A stretch of 64,000 nt of DNA from NCBI GenBank assembly GCA_963806685.1, contig CAWDZB010000010.1, positions 1 to 64,000 on the forward strand. Reading direction: 5' to 3'. The position numbers and the translations under genes were made by a program. The first letter of the stretch is position 1; every line of letters begins with the position of its first letter. The DNA comes from DDH964 sp963806685. GTDB taxonomy: Bacteria; Desulfobacterota; Desulfuromonadia; Desulfuromonadales; DDH964. The notes beneath the pieces are model-generated. The model made no database searches, was not told the DNA's origin, and was given only the letters and a program-made list of their open reading frames with translations. Below are positions 8,680 to 17,668 of the stretch, one piece after another.

Positions 8680-9042
8680 ATGTCAATTCAACTCAGTGAA
8701 GAAAACGGCGGCAAGGTGCTCAATATTCACGTCAGCGGCAAGCTGGAAAAAGCGGATTACGAACATTTTGTGCCGGAGTTCGAGCGGCTCGTCCGACAGC
8801 ATGGAAAATTGCGCGTGCTGTTCGATATGACCGATTTCCATGGCTGGGAGGTGAGTGCGGCATGGGAAGACGTCAAGTTCGGCATGAAACACTTTGCCGA
8901 TATCGAGCAACTCGCGATGGTCGGGGAAAAAAGGTGGCAGCACGGCATGGCGATGTTCTGCAAACCGTTCACGAAAGCGACGGTCCGCTACTTCGATCAC
9001 GCCGCCGCCGCTGAGGCGCGGACCTGGTTGGGTGAAGGCTAG
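8680..9042 (+). CDS. SpoIIAA-like (STAS-type) protein
   Basis: 120 residues resembling the SpoIIAA-like family (PF11964): an N-terminal beta strand of the ISGKL type (NIHVSGKLEKADY), a central LFDMTDFHGW strand and a C-terminal PFTKATVRYFD segment. These are small cytoplasmic proteins of unknown role, often near membrane-lipid or transport genes. ATG 8680 was chosen for the GAAGGAGG box just before it; the same frame is open further upstream, overlapping the end of phosphoketolase. It is followed by the cardiolipin synthase gene in the same direction. Confidence 0.85.
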   Translation: MSIQLSEENGGKVLNIHVSGKLEKADYEHFVPEFERLVRQHGKLRVLFDMTDFHGWEVSAAWEDVKFGMKHFADIEQLAMVGEKRWQHGMAMFCKPFTKATVRYFDHAAAAEARTWLGEG

Positions 9043-9074
9043 GGAATAAGCCGAACACCGACAGGTTAGAGATT

Positions 9075-10316
9075 ATGTTTCAAGGGAAACGACAGCGGCG
9101 AGGTTTCTATCAGGCGGTCCTGGCCGCGAGTTGGTCCGGTTTTGTTCCGGGTAATCAGATCACCCTGTTACAGAACGGAGTGGCCTATTTCCCCGCCATC
9201 GAATCGGCGATCGATCGGGCCAGCCAGGAAATTTATCTTGAAGCGTATATTTACCAGGATGACGCCGCAGGTCAGCGGATCGCGGACGCGCTGAAGCGGG
9301 CGGCCCGGCGTGGGATAAATGTCCATGTGCTGATCGACGGCTACGGATCCAAGGACCTGCCGCGAAGCATTCGGGACCGACTGCGGACCGACGGGGTTCA
9401 GATCCTCATCTACCGGCCCCAGATATCCCCCTGGACGTTCCGGCGCGAGCGCCTGCGCCGCATGCACCGAAAAATCGTGGTGGTGGACCGGGAGATTGCC
9501 TTTGTCGGGGGAATCAACATTATTGCCGACCGGAAAACGACGGGGGGGATGCCCCCTCGCCTTGATTATGCCGTCGCGGTGGAAGGACCGCTGGTGGACG
9601 TGATCCACCTTTCTGTGCAGCGCCTCTGGTCCATGGTGGCATGGAGTACTTTTCGCAAAGGGACGCTCCGGGCCGGAGCCCAGCCGGCTTCGACCTGCTC
9701 TGGGGGGGGTATGAACGCAGCCTTCCTGGTGAGAGATAATTTTCACCACCGCCGTGACATTGAAGCAGCGTATCTGGGGGCGATCAGACAGGCGAAATCC
9801 GAAATCATCCTGGCCAATGCCTATTTTTTGCCGGGGGCCGATTTTCGGCATACGCTGATCCATGCGGCCCGGCGCGGCGTGCGGGTGGTTCTATTGCTGC
9901 AGGGGAAGTCTGATCATCCACTCCAGCATTATGCCTCTCAGGCGCTCTATGGCAATTTCCTTGCGGCGGGAATTGAAATTTACGAATACCACCAGAGTTT
10001 TCTGCACGCCAAAGTGGCGGTGATCGACGGGTATTGGGCGACGGTGGGATCCTCGAATATCGATCCGTTCAGCCTGCTGCTTTCTCGTGAGGCGAATGTG
10101 GTCGTTGACAACGAAGCTTTTGCCGCGGCCCTGGCACAAAGTCTGAAAAAGACCATGGAAACGGATGGCCGGCGGATCTTGGCGGACAACTGGAAACAGC
10201 AATCCGCAGGCTTCCGGTTTCTGGGTTGGCTCTGTTACGGCTTTCTGCGCTTGATGATGGGAATCAGCGGTTATGCTCCGGAAAAAAGCCGGAACAGGAA
10301 GAGGCGGCAAAGGTAA
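9075..10316 (+). CDS. clsB: Cardiolipin synthase B-type phospholipase D protein
   Basis: 413 residues with two PLD domains. The HKD motifs are HRKIVVVD (His near 131) and HAKVAVID (His near 311), each followed by the usual GG-N/GS-N strand (FVGGINI, TVGSSNIDP). There is no N-terminal membrane anchor pair, which fits ClsB rather than ClsA. It would join phosphatidylglycerol with another phospholipid to make cardiolipin at the inner membrane. It overlaps the following permease gene by about 44 nt if that gene starts at 10273. Confidence 0.92.
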   Translation: MFQGKRQRRGFYQAVLAASWSGFVPGNQITLLQNGVAYFPAIESAIDRASQEIYLEAYIYQDDAAGQRIADALKRAARRGINVHVLIDGYGSKDLPRSIRDRLRTDGVQILIYRPQISPWTFRRERLRRMHRKIVVVDREIAFVGGINIIADRKTTGGMPPRLDYAVAVEGPLVDVIHLSVQRLWSMVAWSTFRKGTLRAGAQPASTCSGGGMNAAFLVRDNFHHRRDIEAAYLGAIRQAKSEIILANAYFLPGADFRHTLIHAARRGVRVVLLLQGKSDHPLQHYASQALYGNFLAAGIEIYEYHQSFLHAKVAVIDGYWATVGSSNIDPFSLLLSREANVVVDNEAFAAALAQSLKKTMETDGRRILADNWKQQSAGFRFLGWLCYGFLRLMMGISGYAPEKSRNRKRRQR

Positions 10317-11508
10317 AGAGAGGTCGGAATTGAAAAAAGAATCGTCGTCCAGGGGACAAGGCAACGGGCAGGATGGCGGAAGGGAATCTCCGGAACCCGC
10401 CCCTGTTACTTTGCAGCTGCCGGTTGATGTACGGAGTTTTTCCCTCGCGCTGCTCACGGTGCTCGCGGTGATCTTCGTGCTGAATTGGGCCCGCGCAATT
10501 TTCATCCCGCTGATGCTGGGAGTGATGATCAGCTATGCGCTCGCTCCCTTTGTCAACCAGCTGCATAAATGGCGAGTCCCGCGCGCCATCGGGGCCGCGG
10601 TACTGCTCCTTGGTATCCTGGGAGGGACGGGCTCCCTGGTCTATTCCCTCAGCGACGACACGACCAAGCTGATCGAGACCCTGCCCGATGCGGTGCATAA
10701 GTTTCGTGTGGCCCGACTCAAGGAGCGGAGAACCTCCGCGGGGACGATGGAGAGCATGCAAAAAACCGCCACCCAACTCGAACAGGCGGCGAGCGAGGCC
10801 GGTTCTCCGGCGCCTGCTGCGCCACGCGGGGTGACGCGGGTCCAGATCGAAAAACCCAAATTAAATGTAAAAGACTACTTCTGGATGGGGACCAAGGGAG
10901 CGGTCGCGTTGGCCGGCCAGTCGGTTTTGGTCTTGTTCCTGGCGTATTTCATGCTGGCTTCGGGCGATACCTTCCGGCGCAAACTGGTCAATATCTCCGG
11001 TCCCACCCTCCGCAGGAAAAAAATCACTCTGCGGGTGCTGGATAAGATTGCCGAACAGATTCAACGCTACCTGTTGGTGCAGATTTTCACCAGCATCCTG
11101 GTGGGCGTTGCGACCTGGCTGGCGTTTCTCTGGATCGGTCTGGAACATGCGGCCGTCTGGGGGATTGCCGCCGGAGTCCTTAAGACCATGCCCTATCTCG
11201 GCCCGGTCGTCGTTTGCGCCGGTACCGCCCTCGTTGCCTTTCTGCAATTCGGAACGATCGACATGGTACTTCTGGTTTCGGGCACCTCGCTGATCATTAC
11301 CAGTCTCGAAGGCTACCTGCTGACCCCCTGGCTTACCGGCCGTGCCAGTCGCATGAGCCCGGTGGTGGTCTTCGTCAGCGTGCTGTTCTGGGGGTGGTTG
11401 TGGGGGGTGTGGGGTCTATTGCTGGGCGTGCCCATCATGATGATCATCAAGGCGATATGCGATCACGTGGAAGATTTGCAGCCTATCGGCGAACTGCTCG
11501 GTGACTAG
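10273..11508 (+). CDS. AI-2E family transporter (PerM/TqsA type)
   Basis: 411 residues. A charged, Gly/Lys/Ser-rich N-terminal tail of ~55 residues precedes the hydrophobic core. About eight membrane spans follow, with the family's typical order: two N-terminal helices (FSLALLTVLAVIFVLN, IFIPLMLGVMISYAL), a long cytoplasmic/periplasmic segment, then the C-terminal block with LKTMPYLGP and a WGWLWGVWG run. The family exports varied small molecules; the substrate here is unknown. The start is uncertain: the ATG at 10273 gives a long overlap with clsB, and a TTG at 10330 would remove it. Confidence 0.88.
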   Translation: MLRKKAGTGRGGKGKERSELKKESSSRGQGNGQDGGRESPEPAPVTLQLPVDVRSFSLALLTVLAVIFVLNWARAIFIPLMLGVMISYALAPFVNQLHKWRVPRAIGAAVLLLGILGGTGSLVYSLSDDTTKLIETLPDAVHKFRVARLKERRTSAGTMESMQKTATQLEQAASEAGSPAPAAPRGVTRVQIEKPKLNVKDYFWMGTKGAVALAGQSVLVLFLAYFMLASGDTFRRKLVNISGPTLRRKKITLRVLDKIAEQIQRYLLVQIFTSILVGVATWLAFLWIGLEHAAVWGIAAGVLKTMPYLGPVVVCAGTALVAFLQFGTIDMVLLVSGTSLIITSLEGYLLTPWLTGRASRMSPVVVFVSVLFWGWLWGVWGLLLGVPIMMIIKAICDHVEDLQPIGELLGD

Positions 11509-11582
11509 GGCAGACCATGGGCGTTCGGGACGGCGCGGGGGTGGTGGATCGTCGCTGACCTGTCCACAAGGGGGATGAAGAC

Positions 11583-14012
11583 ATGAGTCAAAAAACCAAT
11601 ACCGAACCAGACCAGCTTAAAGATCCTGTCTGTGACATGTCGGTATCACGTGATTCCGAATACGCTTACGACTATGCCGAAAAACAGTATTTATTCTGCA
11701 GTGAACATTGCCTGAAGAAATTCAAGGCGACCCCGGAACAGTATCTGGGCAAGGAAACATCCCCAACAGGCAAAACAGAGGGTGAGTCAAAGACCTACAC
11801 CTGCCCCATGCACCCGGAAATTCAACAGCAAGGTCCCGGAGCCTGCCCAAAATGCGGGATGGCGCTGGAGCCGATGGGAGTGCCGGCAGCTGCGACGGCA
11901 ACCACCTACACCTGTCCCATGCATCCTGAAGTCATTCAGGATCATCCCGGCAATTGCCCCAAGTGCGGGATGGCGCTGGAGCCGGTTACCTCCAGCGGTG
12001 AAGAAAAAAATCCAGAGCTTAGCGACATGAGCCGGCGCTTCTGGGTCTGCACCGCGCTCGCTTTGCCGGTCTTTTTCCTGGCCATGATTGCCGATATGGT
12101 GCCTGGCTGGCTACCCAACTGGCTTTCGATGCACGTGGTTCAATGGATTGAATGTGCGCTGGCGACGCCCGTTGTCGTCTGGGGCGGCTGGCCGTTTTTC
12201 GTTCGCGGCTGGCAATCCGTCCGGACCTGGAATCTCAATATGTTTACCCTGATTGCCCTGGGGGTCTCGGTCACCTGGGGCTACAGCATGATGGCCCTCC
12301 TGTTCCCGGGGCTCTTCCCACCCCTTATGCAGATGCCCGGCGGACTGGTGGCGGTCTATTTCGAAGCCGCGGCCATGATTACCACGCTGGTCCTGCTCGG
12401 GCAGGTACTTGAATTGCGGGCCCGCTCACGCACCAATGCGGCCATCCAGATGCTGCTCAGCCTTGCTCCGAATACGGCCCGCATCGTCAGGGAGGATGGC
12501 ACGGAAGAAGATATCCCGCTGGAGCAGGTACAGCCCGGCGATACCCTGCGGGTTCGTCCCGGCGACAAGGTGCCGGTCGATGGTACGGTCATCGACGGTG
12601 AAAGCAACATCGACGAATCGATGGTCACCGGTGAATCGATCCCGGTGGCAAAGTCAGCCGGCGAGAAACTGATCGGCGCGACGGTCAATGGAACCGGCAG
12701 CCTGTTGATGAAGGCGGAAAAAGTCGGCTCCGATACCCTGCTGGCACAAATCGTGACCATGGTGGCCAACGCCCAACGAACGCGAGCGCCGATTCAAAAG
12801 CTGGCCGATGTCGTGGCGGGTTATTTTGTCCCCACCGTGGTTGGCTGTGCCGTGGTTGCCTTTGCCGTCTGGTGGTTATGGGGCCCGGAGCCGCGCCTGG
12901 CGCATGCCGTGGTCAATGCCGTCGCGGTATTGATCATCGCCTGTCCCTGCGCACTGGGACTTGCCACCCCCATCGCCATCATGGTGGGAACCGGGCGCGG
13001 GGCGCTGGCCGGTGTCCTGATCAAGAATGCCGAGGCCCTGGAGATCATGGAAAAGGTCGATACCCTGGTGGTGGACAAAACCGGTACGCTGACGGTCGGC
13101 AAACCAAAGCTGGTCGCTGTGCAGGCAGCAGCAGGATTTTCCGAAGATGACGTGTTACGGCTGGCCGCCAGCCTCGAACGGGCCAGCGAACACCCCTTGG
13201 CGGAAGCTATCGTGCGTGGCGCCGAAGAAAAAGGGCTTGCGCTGGTTAAGGCTGAAAATTTCCAGTCGGTGACCGGAAAAGGGGTCACCGGTGAGGTTGA
13301 TGGCCATGCGGTGGCAGCAGGCACCGTCGCTCTGCTGAAAAGCCTGGGTATCAACGCGGGAGACCTGTCGCAGCAAGCGGACCAGCAACGTGCTGAAGGC
13401 CAGACGGTCTTGCTGGTTGCTATCAATGGCAAGGCTGCGGGCTTGATCGGTGTCGCCGACCCCATCAAGGAGTCAACGGCCGAAGCCATTCGCGATCTGC
13501 ATGCCGAAGGTATCAGTATTGTCATGATTACCGGTGACAATCAGATCACCGCGAATGCGGTTGCCGACAAGCTGGAAATCGACCAGGTCCATGCCGAAGT
13601 ATTGCCCGAACAAAAAGCCGAATTGGTCAAAAACCTTCAGGCAGAAGGCCATATCGTCGCCATGGCGGGTGATGGTATCAACGATGCCCCGGCGCTGGCC
13701 CAGGCCCATGTCGGTATTGCCATGGGCACCGGGACCGATGTGGCGATCGAGAGCGCCGGCATCACTTTGGTCAAGGGCGATTTACAGGGGATCGTCAAGG
13801 CCAGGCGCTTAAGCCGCGCCACCATGCGGAATATCAGGCAGAATTTATTTTTTGCCTTCTTTTACAACACGGCGGGAGTGCCGATTGCCGCGGGAGTGCT
13901 GTATCCCTTCTTTGGCATTTTGCTGTCACCCATGATCGCTGCCGCAGCCATGAGCTTCAGCTCCGTCTCAGTCATCACCAATTCGCTCCGACTGAAGCGG
14001 GTGCAATTATAA
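11583..14012 (+). CDS. Copper-translocating P1B-type ATPase with YHS and two CPMHP domains
   Basis: 809 residues. The N-terminus has a YHS domain (about 14-56, DPVCDM...FCSEHC) and two heavy-metal-binding modules (TCPMHPE...CPKCGMALEP, about 72-97 and 109-134). The canonical GMxCxxC HMA domain is absent. The ATPase core has TGES, the membrane metal site CPC (near 455), phosphorylation motif DKTGTLT (near 498), HP motif SEHPLAEAI and GDGINDAPAL. CPC indicates Cu+ (or Ag+) export. A CDF exporter follows on the same strand, making a small metal-efflux block. Confidence 0.95.
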   Translation: MSQKTNTEPDQLKDPVCDMSVSRDSEYAYDYAEKQYLFCSEHCLKKFKATPEQYLGKETSPTGKTEGESKTYTCPMHPEIQQQGPGACPKCGMALEPMGVPAAATATTYTCPMHPEVIQDHPGNCPKCGMALEPVTSSGEEKNPELSDMSRRFWVCTALALPVFFLAMIADMVPGWLPNWLSMHVVQWIECALATPVVVWGGWPFFVRGWQSVRTWNLNMFTLIALGVSVTWGYSMMALLFPGLFPPLMQMPGGLVAVYFEAAAMITTLVLLGQVLELRARSRTNAAIQMLLSLAPNTARIVREDGTEEDIPLEQVQPGDTLRVRPGDKVPVDGTVIDGESNIDESMVTGESIPVAKSAGEKLIGATVNGTGSLLMKAEKVGSDTLLAQIVTMVANAQRTRAPIQKLADVVAGYFVPTVVGCAVVAFAVWWLWGPEPRLAHAVVNAVAVLIIACPCALGLATPIAIMVGTGRGALAGVLIKNAEALEIMEKVDTLVVDKTGTLTVGKPKLVAVQAAAGFSEDDVLRLAASLERASEHPLAEAIVRGAEEKGLALVKAENFQSVTGKGVTGEVDGHAVAAGTVALLKSLGINAGDLSQQADQQRAEGQTVLLVAINGKAAGLIGVADPIKESTAEAIRDLHAEGISIVMITGDNQITANAVADKLEIDQVHAEVLPEQKAELVKNLQAEGHIVAMAGDGINDAPALAQAHVGIAMGTGTDVAIESAGITLVKGDLQGIVKARRLSRATMRNIRQNLFFAFFYNTAGVPIAAGVLYPFFGILLSPMIAAAAMSFSSVSVITNSLRLKRVQL

Positions 14013-14126
14013 GATGCGGAGTATTTTCAAGCCGGCCACCAATCCTCCTGGCCGGAATAAATGGTTCCCATTTTGGCGTATGAGCAGCAGAAACGGAGAG
14101 CTGATCCGGTTGGAAAGATTTGACCC

Positions 14127-15077
14127 ATGACGACCTCTTCCCGAAAAGTGATCTACGCCGCGCTGGCCGGCAATGGTCTGATCGCCATCACCAAGAGTGT
14201 TGCGGCCTTTATGACCGGAAGTTCGGCGATGCTGTCGGAAGCGATCCATTCGGGCGCCGACACGGGCAACCAGATGCTGCTGCTGTACGGACTGCGGCGG
14301 GCAAAGCTGCCGGCCGACCATGAATTCCCCTTCGGACACGGTAAGGAGGTTTACTTCTGGAGCTTTGTGGTCGCCATTGTGCTCTTTGCCGGCGGCGCGG
14401 GGTTTTCCCTGTACAAGGGGATTGACCACCTCCTCGCGCCGGTACCGGTCAAACACTTTTATGTCAATTATGGCGTGATCGGCCTGTCCTTGATCTTCGA
14501 AGGGACCAGCTGGTATCTCGCGCTGAAGGCATTTTCCAGAACCAAAGGCACCTGGAGCTATCTTCAGGCCGTTCACCGGGGGAAGGATCCATCGATCTTT
14601 ATCGTGCTGCTGGAGGATTCCGCGGCCATCATCGGCCTGGGGGTAGCGTTTGCGGGAATCCTTTGCAGCCAGATGACCGGCAATCCTGTCTATGACGCCG
14701 TCGCGGCCATCCTCATCGGCCTGCTGCTGGCTGGAACCGCCCTATTGCTGGCTGGCGAGACCAAAAGCCTGTTGATTGGAGAGAGCGCCAACAAAGAGGT
14801 GGTCCAGGGGATCCGGGACCTTGCCGGTTCGCGAAAAGAAATCAAACAGGTCAATGAAGTCCTGACCATGCACATGGGGCCGGATTTTATCCTGGTGAAT
14901 ATCAGCGTCGATTTTGTGGACCCGATCCAGGCGACGGAGGTGGAGCTGACCGTGGCCGCCTTGGACCGGGCGATCAAACGAGCCTTCCCGCAGGTTCAAC
15001 GCATATTTATCGAAGTGGAGACGTGGCAGGCAAAGGATGAGGCCAGGGATGCGGAAAAGAGTGGCCTCTCCCGGTAG
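14127..15077 (+). CDS. Cation diffusion facilitator metal transporter
   Basis: 316 residues. The N-terminal CDF core has the helix-2 signature SEAIHSGADTGNQ (metal-site H/D), the PFGHGKEVYFW segment and four to six membrane spans. A cytoplasmic C-terminal domain follows, with HMGPDFILVNISVDF and a late EVETW. CDF proteins exchange Zn2+, Fe2+, Mn2+ or Co2+ for protons. The ligand set here does not identify the metal. It follows the copper ATPase by 114 nt in the same direction. Confidence 0.9.
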   Translation: MTTSSRKVIYAALAGNGLIAITKSVAAFMTGSSAMLSEAIHSGADTGNQMLLLYGLRRAKLPADHEFPFGHGKEVYFWSFVVAIVLFAGGAGFSLYKGIDHLLAPVPVKHFYVNYGVIGLSLIFEGTSWYLALKAFSRTKGTWSYLQAVHRGKDPSIFIVLLEDSAAIIGLGVAFAGILCSQMTGNPVYDAVAAILIGLLLAGTALLLAGETKSLLIGESANKEVVQGIRDLAGSRKEIKQVNEVLTMHMGPDFILVNISVDFVDPIQATEVELTVAALDRAIKRAFPQVQRIFIEVETWQAKDEARDAEKSGLSR

Positions 15078-15215
15078 TGGATTCAGGGACTATGGCGTTA
15101 ACGGGGAAGGCTTTTGGTTGTGGAAGCCTTCGCAGGACTCGATCCCCAGCAGCCACCCTTCCGGAGGTCGCAGCCGGCCCGTTTAGCGGGCTGTGGTTCC
15201 ATGGCCGGCCTGAGA

Positions 15216-15549
15216 CTAGATTCCACCCGTCACCTCGTCCGTCCAGACCTTGAAGGTTTTCAGCGTGTTGGGTCCGAAGGTGTTGCTGATGGGGACATCG
15301 GCGGCATCCCGTCCCCGGGCGATCAGCACGCGGCCGATCCGCGGTACGTTGTTGCGGGGATCAAAGACATACCAGTGCCCGCCAGGATAGGCCTCCATCC
15401 AGGCGGCGAAATCCATCGGTTCGTAGGGCGGCCTGCCGATGTCGCTCAGGTAACCGGTGCAATCGCGCGCCGGAATGTTCATGCAGCGTCAGGATCATCG
15501 GCTGGGGACAATCGTAGATGAGTTCGTAGCCGACCCGGATCTGCATCAT
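15216..15549 (-). pseudogene. Transglutaminase-like protease gene, internal deletion
   Basis: On the minus strand, ATG 15549 opens MMQIRVGYELIYDCPQP, the normal N-terminus of bacterial transglutaminase-like (cysteine protease) proteins. After ~22 residues the reading moves to another frame and continues as the conserved C-terminal part (MNIPARDCTGYL, WYVFDPRNNVPRIGR, FKVWTDEV), ending at a stop at 15216-15218. The middle, with the catalytic Cys region, is gone; the junction is near 15482. Full-length members are about 260-300 residues, so roughly two thirds is lost. Confidence 0.82.
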
Positions 15550-15606
15550 TGGTCTCCATCAAACTGCCCGGATTTGCAGCCGGCGCATGGATAGTCCGAC
15601 CGTCTC

Positions 15607-17028
15607 CTAGGATTTCTTTCGGTCCGATTTATTCTGGTACATCCTCGTGTCGCTCAACTTTAAAACTTCCACCACCTGGTCCCTGTTTTCGGCGGTCGCA
15701 ATGCCGAAGGCGATGCTCAGCTGGCCATTTTTGATTTCCGGGCAACCCATAATTCTCTCCACCGCATCTTCCGCAACCTCTTTACTCGTACCCGGCAGGA
15801 GAATGGCAAACTCGTCTCCCCCGATTCGGGCCACAATGTCCTCGGCCCGAAAGGCACCCAGAATAATCCGGCCCGCCAGCCGAAGCAGCTGGTCCCCCGC
15901 TTCATGCCCCAAGGCATCATTGACCGTTTTCAGGCCGTTGACATCTGCCATCACGACGCTGATGGGAAACATTCGTCCATGGGCAAACCGTTCCAGTTCT
16001 CCATCGAAAAATGCCCGATTATAGAGGCCGGTCAAATTGTCGTGGGTACTGTCGTGCCGGAGCAAATCTTCGACTTCCCTGCGGCGGGTAAAATCATGCT
16101 CGCCGCCGATGACCCCGATGATCTCGCCGGCGTTATTACATATAGGCGTTTGGGTTCTCTCCAGATGCTGGCTCTTCCCTTGCGGATCAACCAGGGTCTC
16201 TTCGCAGTAGTTGCACCGGCCAGTCGCCAGGACGGCCCTGAAGTCCTGCTGGTATTTCTCGGCGCGCTCGACCGGATAAATATCAAAGTCGGTTTTTCCG
16301 ATCAGGTCCTTGGGTGCCATGCCCAGCGTCTTGCAAAAGGGCACATTGACCGCGACATACCTCCCCTCCCGGTCCTTCAGCCAGGCGGGATTGAGGCCAT
16401 GATCAAGTATCGCCTGCTGCTGCCAGAGGACTTCCCTGATGCGCTCTTCGGCCAGCTTGCCCGCCGTGTCATCAACGATTGCGGTCAGGATACAACCATC
16501 TTCGCGTTCGAGCATGGCCACCGTGACGCTCTGCAGTTGGCCATGGATTACCGTGCCGGCTTTGCCCTTGAGGCTGATTTCACATTGCTGCATCCCCACT
16601 TTTTGAAAGACACCTTCGAGGTGCCGGGAAAAAACCTCTCTTCCTGCCGCATCGGTAATAAAACCGCTAAAAGGTTTGGCGATCAGCTGCCGCCGCTCTT
16701 TGCCCAGCAGTTGGGCACCGGCAATATTGACCTCCCGGATCAGCCCCTGAAAATCCAGGGTGAAATAGCCGATGGGGGCAAAATCGTAGAGTTCGGCATA
16801 CTTGTTTCTCGATAGCTTGAGTTCTTCCTGAATTCGGCGCAGTTCTTCGTTCTGCATCTCCAGTTCGACCTGGTGGATCCCAAGTTCCTGGATGAGCCGC
16901 CGCATCTCACCCTCGAACCGTGGTGGATGCAACTCAGCTATTTTTGCCTCCCCCGATTCTTCCACCCGGCGACGCAATTCGCTTATCTCTCGAATTAATT
17001 GGGCTTTTGTTTTTTTGTTATCGTTCAT
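15607..17028 (-). CDS. PAS-PAS-GGDEF diguanylate cyclase
   Basis: 473 residues. A coiled N-terminus precedes a first PAS domain (about 75-190, YAELYDFAPIGYFTLD), then a second PAS (about 205-320, ILDHGLNPAWLKDREGRYVAVN). The C-terminal GGDEF domain (about 330-470) carries DNLTGLYNRAFFD and an intact RIGGDEFAILLP. It should make c-di-GMP. No RxxD product-inhibition site was confirmed. No transmembrane segment is seen, so sensing is probably cytoplasmic. It lies alone on the minus strand between a pseudogene and a repeat. Confidence 0.93.
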   Translation of the reverse strand: MNDNKKTKAQLIREISELRRRVEESGEAKIAELHPPRFEGEMRRLIQELGIHQVELEMQNEELRRIQEELKLSRNKYAELYDFAPIGYFTLDFQGLIREVNIAGAQLLGKERRQLIAKPFSGFITDAAGREVFSRHLEGVFQKVGMQQCEISLKGKAGTVIHGQLQSVTVAMLEREDGCILTAIVDDTAGKLAEERIREVLWQQQAILDHGLNPAWLKDREGRYVAVNVPFCKTLGMAPKDLIGKTDFDIYPVERAEKYQQDFRAVLATGRCNYCEETLVDPQGKSQHLERTQTPICNNAGEIIGVIGGEHDFTRRREVEDLLRHDSTHDNLTGLYNRAFFDGELERFAHGRMFPISVVMADVNGLKTVNDALGHEAGDQLLRLAGRIILGAFRAEDIVARIGGDEFAILLPGTSKEVAEDAVERIMGCPEIKNGQLSIAFGIATAENRDQVVEVLKLSDTRMYQNKSDRKKS

Positions 17029-17096
17029 GGCAAAACCGATGGCGTCTCAAATAGGCGCGGTCGCCGCGAAGAGCACGAACATAAGGCTAAAAAATA

Positions 17097-17580
17097 CCTG
17101 ATTAGGTTCCATTCTCAGCTCGTTCCAAAGTCGTTCCCTATGAAAGGGAGATTGACTTGCCCTCGCCGTAAGATTCTCCCTGCCTGGGCGAGCAACCCAA
17201 ACCGGCGGGGCGCTGCTGACGACAACCCTTGGTTCCAGGCAACCCCATTCAAGCTCCATGGCCACATTCGCGTCTCCGATCGCTGAGCCCTCGACCGCGG
17301 ATCTTCTGCCAGTTCCCTCCGGCGCAGTCAGAGGCTCTGGTGTTTTAAAGGCCTTTAAAAATACCCAGCGCCGGTGTTCGCTCCGCATGGCAGCATGCCG
17401 GAACAACCACCCTCCTGCGCAGATGGAGCCAACGAAGACGCGTCGGCCCTCAGCTTCGCCCATGGCTTTCCGCGAGCCGGGGCCGCCGCGTCCCCATGCC
17501 GGCGGCAGCCCGGGCTCTTTTGGTTACATTCCTGGGCCGAACCAGGAAAGTAACTCGTCCGGCGGGACGAGACCCGCCGG
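17097..17580. repeat. Dispersed ~0.5 kb repeat, copy A
   Basis: Copy A runs from the cctgatt/ggttccattctcagc end to a ggcgggacgagacccgcc block at 17561-17578. Copy B, in opposite orientation at 21391-21837, has the same landmarks in the same order: ggttccattctcagctcgtt, ccctgcctgggcga, cgcgtctccgatcgc, gtcagaggctctggt, cagcatgccggaac and gcgcagatgga. By eye the copies are diverged, with indels. No transposase or convincing ORF lies inside. The stretch 17029-17668 holds nothing else recognisable. Confidence 0.75.
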
Positions 17581-17668
17581 TTTTGAAACCCTTTGGCGAT
17601 CTCGCCAGGTGCATTTTCCAAGGAATTTCTTTCGCACCCGACGATCACCGCGTTATCTCCAGGACTAT

